Positions 33,646 to 42,779 of a stretch of DNA of 64,000 nt are shown here, in pieces (the stretch's first letter is position 1; each line of letters starts with the position of its first letter). The position numbers and the translations under genes are program-made. Origin of the DNA: Stappia stellulata DSM 5886 (GTDB lineage: Bacteria > Pseudomonadota > Alphaproteobacteria > Rhizobiales > Stappiaceae); NCBI RefSeq assembly GCF_000423705.1, contig NZ_AUIM01000010.1:406001-470000 (forward strand), given 5' to 3'. Under the pieces are notes generated by a model that was not told the DNA's origin, did no database searches, and was given only the letters and a program-made list of their open reading frames with translations.

Positions 33646-34754
33646 GCCTGTGCTCCCTGTTTCACCGTTTCGCAGTTACTGCCCCGCAATTGGCGCAAAG
33701 CGGCCAGCCGCTCTTCCGCCTCCCGAACGATACGGGTGATCAGCGCGTCGCATCCCTCCAGCTCGCCGATCAGCGCCGCCACCTGACCGGAGGGCAAAAG
33801 CCCGCCCCTGGTGTCGCCGCTCACCAGCCCTTGTTCGACCAGGCGCGGCAGATTCGGCGCCATCACGGTGGCGGCAAACCCTGCCTCATCGGCTTTCAAC
33901 GCGCGCAGAGCCAGCCGCACCATGCCGGAATAGCTCATGCCTTGCGCGCGCCCCCAGGTCAGGCTGTGGCGCAGACTGGCGAGAAACCGCGCCGGTCCGC
34001 TCATTCCCTCCATTCGGCGCAGTTCGTCGTTGTCGATGAACCGCTGCGGCAAACCGTCGACCGCCTTCGATACCCGGATCGTCGCCGGATCGCCGCTCTT
34101 CAGATAGCGCTCAAGCGTTGCCGGGTGCACCGGACTGTCAGAGGTCAACAGGAAACGCGTGCCCATGGCGATGCCATCCGCACCCCAGGCAAGGGCGGCG
34201 GCCAGCCCCCGCCCGTCGTAAAACCCGCCGGCGGCCACCACCGGCACATCGACGGCATCGAGCACCTGCGGCAAGAGCAGCGAGGTTGGCACCGATCCGG
34301 TATGACCGCCCCCTTCGCCGCCCTGGACGGTGATGATGCTGGCACCGAGTTCCACCGCCCGCACGGCGTGTTTCACCGCCCCGACGGTCGGCATGCACTC
34401 GATCCCGGCCTCGCGGAACCGGCCGATGGTTGCCGCATCCGGGCCGCGTCCATAGCTCACCGCCCGGACCCGGTGCAGAAGGATCGCTTCGATCACCTCA
34501 TCGGCGTTGGGCTGGAACATGTGGAAGTTGACGCCGAACGGGCCATCCGTCGCCGCCTTGACCGCCGCGATCGCCGCATCGATGCCCCCCGGGGGGATCG
34601 ATGCGGCGGCAAGAAAGCCGAACCCGCCGGCATTGGTGGTTGCCGCGACGAGCTTCGGGTCGGCCACCCAGCCCATCGCCGTCTGCACCACCGGATAGCG
34701 GCATCCGAGTGCCCGTGTCAGGGGCGTCTCAAGCCCGTTGCCTGTCATCTCCAC
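33642..34754 (-). CDS. ipdC: Nitronate monooxygenase-like flavoprotein of HIP degradation
   Basis: This ~370-residue FMN-binding TIM barrel of the 2-nitropropane dioxygenase family opens with LETPLTRALGCRYPVVQTAMGWVAD. Its phosphate-binding part reads TVQGGEGGGHTG, VVAAGGFYDGRGLAAALAWGADGIAMGTRFL. IpdC in Mycobacterium is a flavin reductase/oxidoreductase-like step of C/D-ring breakdown with this fold. The start is a GTG at 34754 or an ATG at 34748. The operon position between an SDR and echA20 supports the name. Confidence 0.87.
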   Translation of the reverse strand: MEMTGNGLETPLTRALGCRYPVVQTAMGWVADPKLVAATTNAGGFGFLAAASIPPGGIDAAIAAVKAATDGPFGVNFHMFQPNADEVIEAILLHRVRAVSYGRGPDAATIGRFREAGIECMPTVGAVKHAVRAVELGASIITVQGGEGGGHTGSVPTSLLLPQVLDAVDVPVVAAGGFYDGRGLAAALAWGADGIAMGTRFLLTSDSPVHPATLERYLKSGDPATIRVSKAVDGLPQRFIDNDELRRMEGMSGPARFLASLRHSLTWGRAQGMSYSGMVRLALRALKADEAGFAATVMAPNLPRLVEQGLVSGDTRGGLLPSGQVAALIGELEGCDALITRIVREAEERLAALRQLRGSNCETVKQGAQA

Positions 34755-34811
34755 CGCCTCATTTCCTCGTTCCCCATGCGTTACCGTCGCCGTTTGCCGT
34801 GCGCCGTCCGG

Positions 34812-35570
34812 CTAGTTGAAGACGCGGCCACCATTCACCACCAGGGTCTGGCCGGTGATGCAGCGGGCCTTGTCGCTCGCCAGGAACACGGCCGCGTTGG
34901 CGATATCTTCCGGCTCGCAGAGTTCGCCGAGCGGGATCGCATTGCGTGCCCGCTCATAGGCCTCCGCGGGGATGCGCTGCATCGCCCGGGTGTTGGTCGG
35001 CCCCGGGCAGATCGCATTGACGGTCACCTTGTGGGGACCGAGTTCCCGGGCGAGCGCCCGGGTAAAGCCCAGCACGCCGGATTTGGCGGCCGCGTAATCG
35101 ACCGTGCCGATGTCGCCATTGAGGGCCGAGTCCGACGAGATCGAAACGATCCTTCCCTGTTTGCGCGCCCGCATCCCCGGCACCACCTGGCGCGAGCAAT
35201 GCAAGGTCGCGCCAAGGGAGATGTCGATCACGAAATCGAGCGTTTCGCCTTCCGCCAGGTAGAACTCGGAGTATTTCTCGCGTGCCGTCTGGCCGAGATT
35301 GTTGACCAGCGTATGCACCGGCCCGAACTCCGCCTCGATGCGGGCAAAACTGGCGGTCACATGCGCCCGGTCGAGCAGATCGCCCTCAATGGCGAGCACG
35401 CGCACGCCGTGTGCCCGCGCCTCCTTTGCCGTTGCCGCCAGCGCCTCGCCGTCACGGTCGAGGATCGCCAGATCCGCTCCCTCCCCCGCAAAACCGAGCA
35501 CGATCGACCGGCCGATGCCATGTGCCGCACCGGTGACCGCGACCACCTTGCCCTTGAAACTCCCCGTCAT
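34812..35570 (-). CDS. Short-chain dehydrogenase/reductase in the HIP operon
   Basis: This 252-residue SDR has GAAHGIG as cofactor motif near residue 14, NNLG in place of NNAG, a catalytic SISSDSALNGDIGTVDYAAAKSG segment with Ser-Tyr-Lys, and ends with VVNGGRVFN. It is likely an acyl-CoA or ring-hydroxyl dehydrogenase similar to the additional SDRs encoded near echA20 in actinobacterial clusters. It sits between the fused acyl-CoA dehydrogenase gene and ipdC. The exact step is not assignable. Confidence 0.88.
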   Translation of the reverse strand: MTGSFKGKVVAVTGAAHGIGRSIVLGFAGEGADLAILDRDGEALAATAKEARAHGVRVLAIEGDLLDRAHVTASFARIEAEFGPVHTLVNNLGQTAREKYSEFYLAEGETLDFVIDISLGATLHCSRQVVPGMRARKQGRIVSISSDSALNGDIGTVDYAAAKSGVLGFTRALARELGPHKVTVNAICPGPTNTRAMQRIPAEAYERARNAIPLGELCEPEDIANAAVFLASDKARCITGQTLVVNGGRVFN

Positions 35571-35666
35571 GTCACGTCCTTCCCTTTGATTTCTGGCGCG
35601 GCGGCACGCCCCGGCCGGGCGCGCAATGCCCCGGGATCCGCCGCACCGCCGCGAAACGAAAACCTG

Positions 35667-38024
35667 TTACCGCGTGCCGCCCACACTCTGCCCGCGTGGC
35701 TCGCGCGGCATCTTGAGGCCTTGTTCTGAAATGATATTCAGCTGAATCTCGTTGGTGCCGCCGTAGATCGTCTCCGACCGGCTGAAAAGATACATCTGCT
35801 GCAAGCGTGCGATCTCCGACTCGGACGCATGAACGGCGGCGTCCGGCCCCAGAACGTCCATGGCCAATTCGCCCAACGCCCTGTGCCAGTTGGACCATTC
35901 GTATTTGTAGCCGAGCGCCTCGGGTCCCGCCTCGCCGCGGTTGACAGCCCCCAGCACCCGCAAGGCGCCATGGCGCATCGCCCGCAGCCCGGCCCAGGCA
36001 CGCCCCAGCGCTTCGGCATGGTCCATCGGTTCGCGGGCCTGCCGCGCCAGCGCGACGACCGCCTCCAGCTCCCGTGCAAAGCCCATCTGCTGGCCGAGGG
36101 TCGAGATGCCGCGCTCGAACCCGAGCAGGGCCATGGCGATGGTCCAGCCTTCGCCGGGCGCCCCGACCGCGTCTTCCGCCTTTGCCACCGCACCGTCGAA
36201 GAAGACCTCGTTGAACTCGCAGGCGCCGTTGATCTGCCGGATCGGCCGGATGTCGATGCCAGGCTGGTCGAGCGGCATCAACAAAAGGATCAGCCCGTCA
36301 CGGCCGGTCGCCCCTTCCTCGGCCCGTGCCAGCACGAAGATCCAGTCAGACAGATGCGCAAGCGAGGTCCAGGTCTTCTGCCCGTGGACAACCCAGTCGC
36401 CGGTTGCCGGATCGCGGCGCGCCCGGGTGCGCAAAGCCGCCAGATCCGATCCCGCCCCCGGTTCCGAGTACCCTTGCGCCCAGAAGGTGGAGCCTTGCAG
36501 GATCCCCGGCAGGAAACGTGCCTTCTGGTCCTCGCTCCCGAAAGCGGCGAGCGTCGGAGCGAGCAGTCCCTCGCCGATATGGCCCATTCGCCCCGGCCCG
36601 CCGGCGCGCGCATATTCCTCGTTGAAGATCACCTGATCGTCGACCGACAGGCCGCGCCCGCCAAGGGTTTCCGGTAGCCCCAGACCGACCCAGCCGCCCT
36701 CGGACAGACGCCGTTCCCAGGCCTTGCGCAACTCCGGCAGGGCATCCCCGTCGCCAGCCCCGCCGCGCCCGCGCAGCGGTTCGAAGTCTCCGCCAAGATT
36801 TTCCTCCATCCAAGCGGCCACGGTGCGGCGCAACGCGGTCTCTGCATCGCTGCCGGAACATCTTGCCGGAAGCGCGGAAAGCCGCCCTTCGATCAGATCC
36901 TGGCCAATGCGCCGAAAGGCCGGCGCAGAGCCTTCGCACAGCGCGCGCATGGCGGTCGCGCGCTTGAAGAAGAGATGCGGTGCGTATTCAAAGGTCATGC
37001 CGACACCGCCATGAAGCTGGATCGCCTCGGCACTGACGGCGAACAGCTCCTCGCAGGCCAGCGCCTTTGCGGCGCGGGCCTCGGCCCCGGCAAGCGCCGC
37101 GTCGCCCGGGGCGTTTGCGGAGCGGTCGAACCCCGCCGCCGCCCCGTCGATCTGCGCGTCGAGCCGGTTCAGCCGAACGTAAAGGTCGGCCATCCGATGC
37201 TTGATCGCCTGAAAGGAGGCGATGGTACGGCCGAACTGGCGGCGTTCGGCAACATACTCAAGGGTCAGCACGAAGGCCCCGCGCGCCGCACCGGCCATCT
37301 CGGCGGCAAGCGCCAGTCCGGCGCGGTCGGTCGCATCGCGGCTACGCGCGGCGAAATCCGCCCCCCGATCGAGCACCGCGCTTGCACAAACACGCAGGCC
37401 ATCCAGCTTCAGCCGTCCCGTCGGCTGTGTTGCATCCAGCGGCGGGCAGCTCTGCCGCCGCTCCGACATCGTCTCGCCCTCCAAAGCGATCAGCACCGGC
37501 TCTCCGGAACACAACGCCGGCACCAGCACCAAATCCGCGCCCATCAGATCGGGAAGCGGAGCGCTTTGCCCCTCCAGCACATAATCTTCCCCCTCCGGCT
37601 CGGCCCGGAAGGGTGTCGTTGTCCACCAGCACTCCCCGGCCGTATAACCGCCGTGGGCGAGCACGGCGCGTGCCGTTCCGCCCGCGATCCGCGACAGCAA
37701 GCCCTCGCGTGAGGAACCGGGCGTTGCCGCCGCCAGCACCTGGCCGGCCAGCGCAACTGTGGTCACATAAGGGACCGGCGCGAGACCCTTCCCCAGTTCA
37801 CGCCCGACCGCAACCAGCGCCCGCATGTCCGCGCCGAGACCACCGCAAGCCTCCGGCAAGCCGATGGCGGTGAACTGCAACTCCTCGGCGATCCCCCGCC
37901 ACAGCGGACCGGCCTCCGCCCCGTCCGACACCCGGGCGGCCGGATCCAGCCCGCCGGCACGCTCCAGAAAGCGTGCCAGCGCATCGCGGATCATCAGGTG
38001 TTCGTCGGTCGGTAGCGCGTCCAT
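35667..38024 (-). CDS. Fused two-domain acyl-CoA dehydrogenase (C-terminal half FadE30-like)
   Basis: This 785-residue protein contains two complete acyl-CoA dehydrogenase units. Residues ~1-385 form one (EYVAERRQFGRTIASFQAIKH, LHGGVGMTFEYAPHLFFKR). Residues ~400-785 form another (QGYSEPGAGSDLAALRTRA, FERGISTLGQQ, SRSETIYGGTNEIQLNIISE). The C-terminal half resembles FadE30, which desaturates HIP-CoA. In many steroid degraders the enzyme is an alpha2beta2 complex of two separate genes; here both are one chain. The usual YEGT glutamate is YGGT, as in FadE30, so the base is elsewhere. It heads the operon down to the MaoC gene. Confidence 0.9.
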   Translation of the reverse strand: MDALPTDEHLMIRDALARFLERAGGLDPAARVSDGAEAGPLWRGIAEELQFTAIGLPEACGGLGADMRALVAVGRELGKGLAPVPYVTTVALAGQVLAAATPGSSREGLLSRIAGGTARAVLAHGGYTAGECWWTTTPFRAEPEGEDYVLEGQSAPLPDLMGADLVLVPALCSGEPVLIALEGETMSERRQSCPPLDATQPTGRLKLDGLRVCASAVLDRGADFAARSRDATDRAGLALAAEMAGAARGAFVLTLEYVAERRQFGRTIASFQAIKHRMADLYVRLNRLDAQIDGAAAGFDRSANAPGDAALAGAEARAAKALACEELFAVSAEAIQLHGGVGMTFEYAPHLFFKRATAMRALCEGSAPAFRRIGQDLIEGRLSALPARCSGSDAETALRRTVAAWMEENLGGDFEPLRGRGGAGDGDALPELRKAWERRLSEGGWVGLGLPETLGGRGLSVDDQVIFNEEYARAGGPGRMGHIGEGLLAPTLAAFGSEDQKARFLPGILQGSTFWAQGYSEPGAGSDLAALRTRARRDPATGDWVVHGQKTWTSLAHLSDWIFVLARAEEGATGRDGLILLLMPLDQPGIDIRPIRQINGACEFNEVFFDGAVAKAEDAVGAPGEGWTIAMALLGFERGISTLGQQMGFARELEAVVALARQAREPMDHAEALGRAWAGLRAMRHGALRVLGAVNRGEAGPEALGYKYEWSNWHRALGELAMDVLGPDAAVHASESEIARLQQMYLFSRSETIYGGTNEIQLNIISEQGLKMPREPRGQSVGGTR

Positions 38025-38174
38025 CGGTCGTCCCGGCTCTGTTGTCTACTGCCGTCCATCAGCCACGCCGAACGCGGTGCCGCATCGTCCATATGCAGGA
38101 TGGAGGCTCGATACACCGCGCGCAATCCGCCGGCGCGACAATCCGTGCGCGCAGCTCTTGCCGATGCGTGACGC

Positions 38175-38202
38175 AAAAAGGACCGCCCGGAGGCGGCCCC
38201 TT
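38175..38202 (-). terminator. Rho-independent terminator after the LIV binding-protein gene
   Basis: On the minus strand a stem of eight positions with one mismatch (arms 38180-38187 and 38192-38199) and a 4-nt loop is followed by TTTTT. It lies 27 bp after the stop of the binding-protein gene and 150 bp before the next start, separating the two transcripts. Confidence 0.8.
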
Positions 38203-38228
38203 TGTCTCGATTCCGGCCCGCAGGAGCC

Positions 38229-39422
38229 TCAGTCGCACGTGGCCCGTTCGGTGAGGCCATCCTCGCGCGGGGCAAAGGCGTTCTTCACCACCGTCAGGGT
38301 TTTCGCCGAGGGCAGGAAGTGGGTCTCGCTGCTGGCGGTGAAAGTCCCCAGCATGTTGTCCATCGTTGCCGCGTTCGCCTCGATCCAGGCGGCAACCTTG
38401 TCGCCATCGGTCGAGCCGGCTCCCTCGATCGCCGCCTTCACGATGAACGGCTCGATGTAATAGGGGATGATGGAGGAGCTGCCGCCGAGCCGCTCCAGAT
38501 CGCTCACCCTTTCCTTGGCGCGCTTGTCGAACCGGGCATAGGCGGAGGCCCCGACCGGATCTCCATCGCAATAGGTCATGCCGACAAATTGCACGCTGTT
38601 CACCCCTTCGAACGCCTCCCTGCCGAGGATCTTGGCGTTGCCGACCGAGAAGTTGGTCATCGTCAGACTGCCGAGCACCGGCACGTCCCAGCCAATCTCA
38701 TCCCGGTTCTGCAGGAACTTGCGGGCATCGTCGCCAAGCGAATTGATGATCAGCACGGCTTCCGCGCCGCTTGAGCGCAGCGAGAAGAGCTGCGGGGTCA
38801 TGTCCTCGGTGCGGAAGGCGAATTCCTGCACCTCGACCGGCTCCAACTCACGGGTCTTCAGATAGGCGATCATCTCCGCGACCGCGTCCTTCGACATCCC
38901 GCCATTGTCGGAGATGATGGCCAGCTTTGTCAGCCCCAGCACATCGAGCGCATAGTCGATGTTGGGAATCATCTGGGCAAGGCCGGTCGGCGAGTTCGAG
39001 AAATGGTAGGGCGCCGCCGCGGGCGTCAGCGTTGCCGAGGACGCAGCGGTGATCTGCGGCAGGTTCGCAGCCGTCGTCACGGAGGTCACCGGGATCACCT
39101 CCTGGCTCGTCACCGGGCCGACCATCGCCTCGATCTGCTCATTTTCGATCAGCCGCCGGGCCTCGCCCAGCGCATGGGTCGGATCCGTCAGGGTATCGGC
39201 CAGAATGAACTCCACCGGCCTGCCGGCGATACCGCCCTCGGCGTTGATGTCCTCGACCGCCATGCGCCAGCCGATTTCCGCCACCTTGCCGATCGAGGCG
39301 CCGTTGCCGGTCAGCGACACCATCCCCCCAAGCTTCAGCGGCTCCTGAGAGCCCGCCTGCGTCGATGCCAGACCGAGCGCGAGCACCGCGCACAGTCCCA
39401 GCCACTTTCTGTTCCGATCCAT
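38229..39422 (-). CDS. Branched-chain-type (LIV) ABC transporter substrate-binding protein
   Basis: This 397-residue periplasmic protein has a signal peptide ending near ASTQAGSQ, then LKLGGMVSLTGNGASIGKVAEIGWRMAVEDINAEGG, the standard opening of type I LivJ/LivK-like receptors. A strong GGAGGAGG precedes the start. The gene follows the FadD3-type ligase by 58 bp and ends at a terminator. The matching membrane and ATPase genes are 11-15 kb away at 50.4-53.8 kb. Linkage to the HIP genes suggests that it binds a steroid fragment or steroid acid rather than leucine. Confidence 0.9.
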   Translation of the reverse strand: MDRNRKWLGLCAVLALGLASTQAGSQEPLKLGGMVSLTGNGASIGKVAEIGWRMAVEDINAEGGIAGRPVEFILADTLTDPTHALGEARRLIENEQIEAMVGPVTSQEVIPVTSVTTAANLPQITAASSATLTPAAAPYHFSNSPTGLAQMIPNIDYALDVLGLTKLAIISDNGGMSKDAVAEMIAYLKTRELEPVEVQEFAFRTEDMTPQLFSLRSSGAEAVLIINSLGDDARKFLQNRDEIGWDVPVLGSLTMTNFSVGNAKILGREAFEGVNSVQFVGMTYCDGDPVGASAYARFDKRAKERVSDLERLGGSSSIIPYYIEPFIVKAAIEGAGSTDGDKVAAWIEANAATMDNMLGTFTASSETHFLPSAKTLTVVKNAFAPREDGLTERATCD

Positions 39423-39480
39423 CGATTTCCTCCTCCTTCAGGCCTTCTGGTTTTCTTGCTCTGATCGTCGTCTCCCGGGC

Positions 39481-41079
39481 TCAGGCTTCCGTCATTGCCC
39501 CGCCCGCGATCTCCTTTCGCAGCAGCGTCTTTTGCACCTTGCCTTGCGCACTCATCGGCAATGAGGTCCGGATCTCCACGGCACGCGGGCATTTGAAATT
39601 CGCCATATTGGCCCGCGCCCAGGCGATGATCTCCTCCTCGCTGGCGGTCTTGCCCGGACGCAGGATGACAAAGGCCACCCCCACCTCGCCAAGACGCTCG
39701 TCGGGAATCCCGATCACCGAAACGACGCCAATCGCCGGATGGCCGCTGAGAATACGTTCGATTTCAGCCGGATAGCAGTTGAAGCCACCGGTGATGTACA
39801 TGTCCTTCAACCGGTCCTCGATCCGCAGGTTTCCGTCCGCATCGAAAACGCCGATATCCCCGGTATGCAGCCAGCCATCCGCGTCAATGGTCTCCATGGT
39901 GGCCGCCGGATCCTGAAAATACCCCTTCATCACCATGTAGCCGCGGATCACCACCTCGCCCGACTGCCCATTCGGCAGAAGCGCACCATCCGTTCCCATG
40001 ATGCCCATCTCTGTGTCGGGCATCGCCTTGCCGGCAGTGCCGGCGATCACCGTGTCCGGGTCGGTGAAGGAACACATTGTGCCAAAGCCGCCGCACTCGG
40101 TCAGGCCATAGCCGCTGACCACCCCCTCAAAGCCGAGATCCGCGCGCATGCGCCGAACCAGAACCTCCGGCACCACCGCGCCGCCGGTGACGCCGAGGCG
40201 CAGACTGCGCGTGTCGAAATCCGACCGCTGCGCATGCTGAAGCATGCCGTGAAAGATCGCCGGGGGCCCGGGAATGACGGTGATGCCCCTGTCCTGCACC
40301 CGCTGCAGGATCTCGCCCGCGTCATAGGTCAGGTGCGGGATCAGCACCGCGCCGCGCATCATCGACACGATGGCACCGCACCGGTAGCCGAAGGCATGGA
40401 AGAATGGCGGAATGACCAGCACCCGGTCGTGTTCGCGGATCCCGACCCGGGTCGCCCAGCCATCGATGCCGCGCAGGCACTGGCGATGCGCGTACATCAC
40501 CCCCTTGGGATAGCCCGTGGTCCCGGAGGTGAACAGCATGTCGCACAGGTCATCCGGACCGACCTCGGCCTCACGCGCGGCCAGCTCCGCATCGCCGATG
40601 CTTTCGCCTGCGGCAAGGAAATCCGCCCAGTCGCGATCGTCGCCGCGCGGCTCTTCGAAAACGACCACCTGACGCAGCTGCTCCCGCGTTTCCCCATGCA
40701 GCTGGTCGGGATAGTACCGGTCGAGAAAGTCCCCGACCGAAAACAACAAGGACGTGCCGCTGCGTTTCACCAGATCGGCAATTTCCCCGCCCTTGAAGCG
40801 GGTGCTCGCCGGCACCAGCACAGCGCCGGCGCTGACAAGACCGAGCGCGGTTACAAACCAGCGCCAGCCGTTCGGCGCCCAGATCATCACCCGGTCGCCC
40901 TTTTCGACCCCTGCCGCGATCATCGCCTTGGCCATGCGCCGGCGCAGGGCATCAAGCTCAATGAAGGAAAGGCAGAGATCCCCGTCCTCGACCGCCCGCC
41001 GCTCGCCATAGACTTCGGCGGCCCGTGCACACAGGGCCGGGATCGTCGAAAAGCTCCAGTTTTCGTCTTCAGTAATCAT
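39481..41079 (-). CDS. fadD3: HIP-CoA ligase-type AMP-forming acyl-CoA synthetase
   Basis: This 532-residue adenylate-forming ligase has LFTSGTTGYPKGVMYAH (P-loop), VSGYGLTECGG, DGWLHTGDIGVFDADGN, the MYITGGFNCYPAEIE hinge region and a catalytic lysine in SAQGKVQKTLL. FadD3 adds CoA to 3aalpha-H-4alpha(3'-propanoate)-7abeta-methylhexahydro-1,5-indanedione (HIP), the entry to C/D-ring breakdown. The name rests on overall form and on the surrounding ipd, fadE and fadA6 genes. It is 75 bp downstream of the halogenase-like gene and directly upstream of the LIV receptor gene. Confidence 0.82.
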   Translation of the reverse strand: MITEDENWSFSTIPALCARAAEVYGERRAVEDGDLCLSFIELDALRRRMAKAMIAAGVEKGDRVMIWAPNGWRWFVTALGLVSAGAVLVPASTRFKGGEIADLVKRSGTSLLFSVGDFLDRYYPDQLHGETREQLRQVVVFEEPRGDDRDWADFLAAGESIGDAELAAREAEVGPDDLCDMLFTSGTTGYPKGVMYAHRQCLRGIDGWATRVGIREHDRVLVIPPFFHAFGYRCGAIVSMMRGAVLIPHLTYDAGEILQRVQDRGITVIPGPPAIFHGMLQHAQRSDFDTRSLRLGVTGGAVVPEVLVRRMRADLGFEGVVSGYGLTECGGFGTMCSFTDPDTVIAGTAGKAMPDTEMGIMGTDGALLPNGQSGEVVIRGYMVMKGYFQDPAATMETIDADGWLHTGDIGVFDADGNLRIEDRLKDMYITGGFNCYPAEIERILSGHPAIGVVSVIGIPDERLGEVGVAFVILRPGKTASEEEIIAWARANMANFKCPRAVEIRTSLPMSAQGKVQKTLLRKEIAGGAMTEA

Positions 41080-41095
41080 CTGGCTACCTGTTCGG

Positions 41096-41121
41096 GGCCG
41101 GCGGCCTCGGCGCCGCCGGCC
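41096..41121 (-). other. GC-rich stem-loop between the halogenase-like gene and fadD3
   Basis: Perfect 10-bp arms (41096-41105, 41112-41121) with a 6-nt loop lie 33 bp after the halogenase-like stop and 17 bp before the fadD3 start. There is no U-tract, so it is more likely an RNA-stability or attenuation element than a terminator. Confidence 0.5.
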
Positions 41122-41154
41122 TTGAAATTGCTTGGATCAACTCCCGTGAACGCC

Positions 41155-42588
41155 TCAGGCGGTTTCCGTCAGAACGACCCTTGGGGCCGTCGCCACGTAG
41201 AGACCGTCGATGGCGGCATTCTTTTGCAGGAAGCTCAGACCGTTGAGCGCATCCATGAACTGCATGTTCTGCTCCCGCGTTTCGTCGCCGAACGCACCGG
41301 CGCCACGACGCATGTCGACCCCCTGGCGCAGCTTCTCGGCCACTTTCTTTGCCACCACTTCGCCGTACTGCCCGTCGCGCACTTCCTCGAAGTCGGCGCC
41401 GCCGGACACGATGCTGACAAATGCCTTCTTCATGTCGCCGTCGGCGTAATCCTTCGACGTGAGACGCTGGGCTTCCCAGAAATACCCGTCCTGCCCCCGG
41501 CCCAGATCGTAGAAGGAAGACACCAGCATCAGGAAGCGCAAATAGGCCTGACGATAGCTGGTCTCGAAGAAGTTGACGGCCCGGTCCTCGGCCACCTCTC
41601 CCTTCAGGATACTGGCGATGCAGGCGCCGGCGACCAGGCTGGACACCATAGCCAGATGGACACCGCTCGACAGCAGCGGATCGAGGAAACAGGCCGCGTC
41701 CCCACACATGAAATAGCCGGGTCCCGAGAACCGATCCGATGTGTAGGAATAATCGGTTTCCATCCGCACTTCACGGCGCTCGGCCTTCGCCAGGATGATC
41801 TTCGCCTCGGGATTTTCCTGCAAGGTCCGGTCGTAGATCTCCTCGTTGCTGCGTCCGGCCGCCCGCTCCTTGCGCAGATGGTCATGGGTCAGGACAAGCC
41901 CGACACTGACCGTTCCGTCGTGCAGAGGAATGAACCAGATCCAGCCGGCCTCGATCGAGATGATCCGGGTGGAGCCCTCCGGCAGGTCGTCGTAGGTAAG
42001 ATGGCTGCCGGTCCAGTAGGACCAGATCGCCACGTTCTTGAAGGCCTCGTGGAACTGCCGGCTCTTGGTATGCTCATTGGCCAGAAGACCGCTGCGCCCG
42101 GAGCAGTCGACCAGATACTTGAAGCCGATCGTGCCCTTGCTGTCCTTGGTCCGATCGTGGAAATCGGCACTGACGGCCCGCCCATCCTCGAAATTGATCT
42201 TGGTGACCTTGACATTCTGATGCACGCTGGCGCCGGTCTCGCCCGCGTGATTGAGCAGGATTTCGTCGAACTCAGACCGCTTCACCTGATAGGAGTGGGT
42301 CGGCGCACCTTCCACCTCATCGAACCGGAACGACCATTTTTCGTTGCCCCAGTTGAAGTAGCCGCCGGGCTTTTCGACAAAGCCGTGCTTCTTGAGCTTT
42401 TCTCCCGCACCGATGATATCGATCATCGGCATAAGGGAGGCGAGCAGGGACTCGCCGATGTGATATCGTGGGAAGGTATCCCGCTCCAGGACGTTGGTCT
42501 TGATGCCGTTCTTTGCCAGAATGGTCGCCACCGTCGACCCAGCCGGACCGCCGCCAATGACGAGAACGTCCGTTTCATACTGCTTCAT
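41155..42588 (-). CDS. Flavin-dependent halogenase-like oxidoreductase
   Basis: This 477-residue FAD enzyme of the halogenase/p-hydroxybenzoate-hydroxylase fold has the dinucleotide motif VIGGGPAGSTVATILA. The FPRYHIGES segment follows, and GFVEKPGGYFNWG places Lys73 where flavin-dependent halogenases keep their catalytic lysine. AGWIWFIPLHD carries the WxWxIP signature (216-221), and GDAACFLDPLLSSGVHLA is the second FAD contact. Halogenases of this type chlorinate or brominate phenols or pyrroles; some relatives only hydroxylate or reduce. The ATG at 42588 has AGGAG upstream. A HIP-regulon palindrome lies 130 bp upstream, and fadD3 follows. Confidence 0.85.
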   Translation of the reverse strand: MKQYETDVLVIGGGPAGSTVATILAKNGIKTNVLERDTFPRYHIGESLLASLMPMIDIIGAGEKLKKHGFVEKPGGYFNWGNEKWSFRFDEVEGAPTHSYQVKRSEFDEILLNHAGETGASVHQNVKVTKINFEDGRAVSADFHDRTKDSKGTIGFKYLVDCSGRSGLLANEHTKSRQFHEAFKNVAIWSYWTGSHLTYDDLPEGSTRIISIEAGWIWFIPLHDGTVSVGLVLTHDHLRKERAAGRSNEEIYDRTLQENPEAKIILAKAERREVRMETDYSYTSDRFSGPGYFMCGDAACFLDPLLSSGVHLAMVSSLVAGACIASILKGEVAEDRAVNFFETSYRQAYLRFLMLVSSFYDLGRGQDGYFWEAQRLTSKDYADGDMKKAFVSIVSGGADFEEVRDGQYGEVVAKKVAEKLRQGVDMRRGAGAFGDETREQNMQFMDALNGLSFLQKNAAIDGLYVATAPRVVLTETA

Positions 42589-42717
42589 CACGATCTCCTG
42601 CGCGAATGTATTTGCAAAATCCGCAAATCCAGAAAACGGGACCGAATATTTTCTTTATTTTTGATATTCTTTTCTGAACCTACGAAATGAATTCTAGTTT
42701 CCGTTTCGAAATCCGCA

Positions 42718-42733
42718 TCGTCTGTTTGGGTGA
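42718..42733. promoter_or_regulatory. HIP-regulon palindrome, site C (upstream of halogenase-like gene)
   Basis: TCGTCT-GTTT-GGGTGA has the same outer bases and 4-bp spacing as site A with C-to-T changes in both arms. It sits in the 190-bp intergenic region upstream of the halogenase-like gene, next to an AT-rich stretch (42640-42700) likely to hold the promoter. Confidence 0.6.
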
Positions 42734-42779
42734 ACCGCGATCCCCGGGCACCTGCCCATCGGAAACGGGCGCAAGCCAC

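Noticed and set aside
38083..38102. TCGTCC followed by GGATGG upstream of the fused acyl-CoA dehydrogenase, as a possible extra regulon site
   Set aside because: The half-sites are seven bases apart instead of four and the right half has mismatches, so it was not counted with the seven sites.
39739..42690. 983-codon plus-strand frame opposite fadD3 and the halogenase-like gene
   Set aside because: It spans two genes with unmistakable motifs on the other strand and has no recognisable domain.
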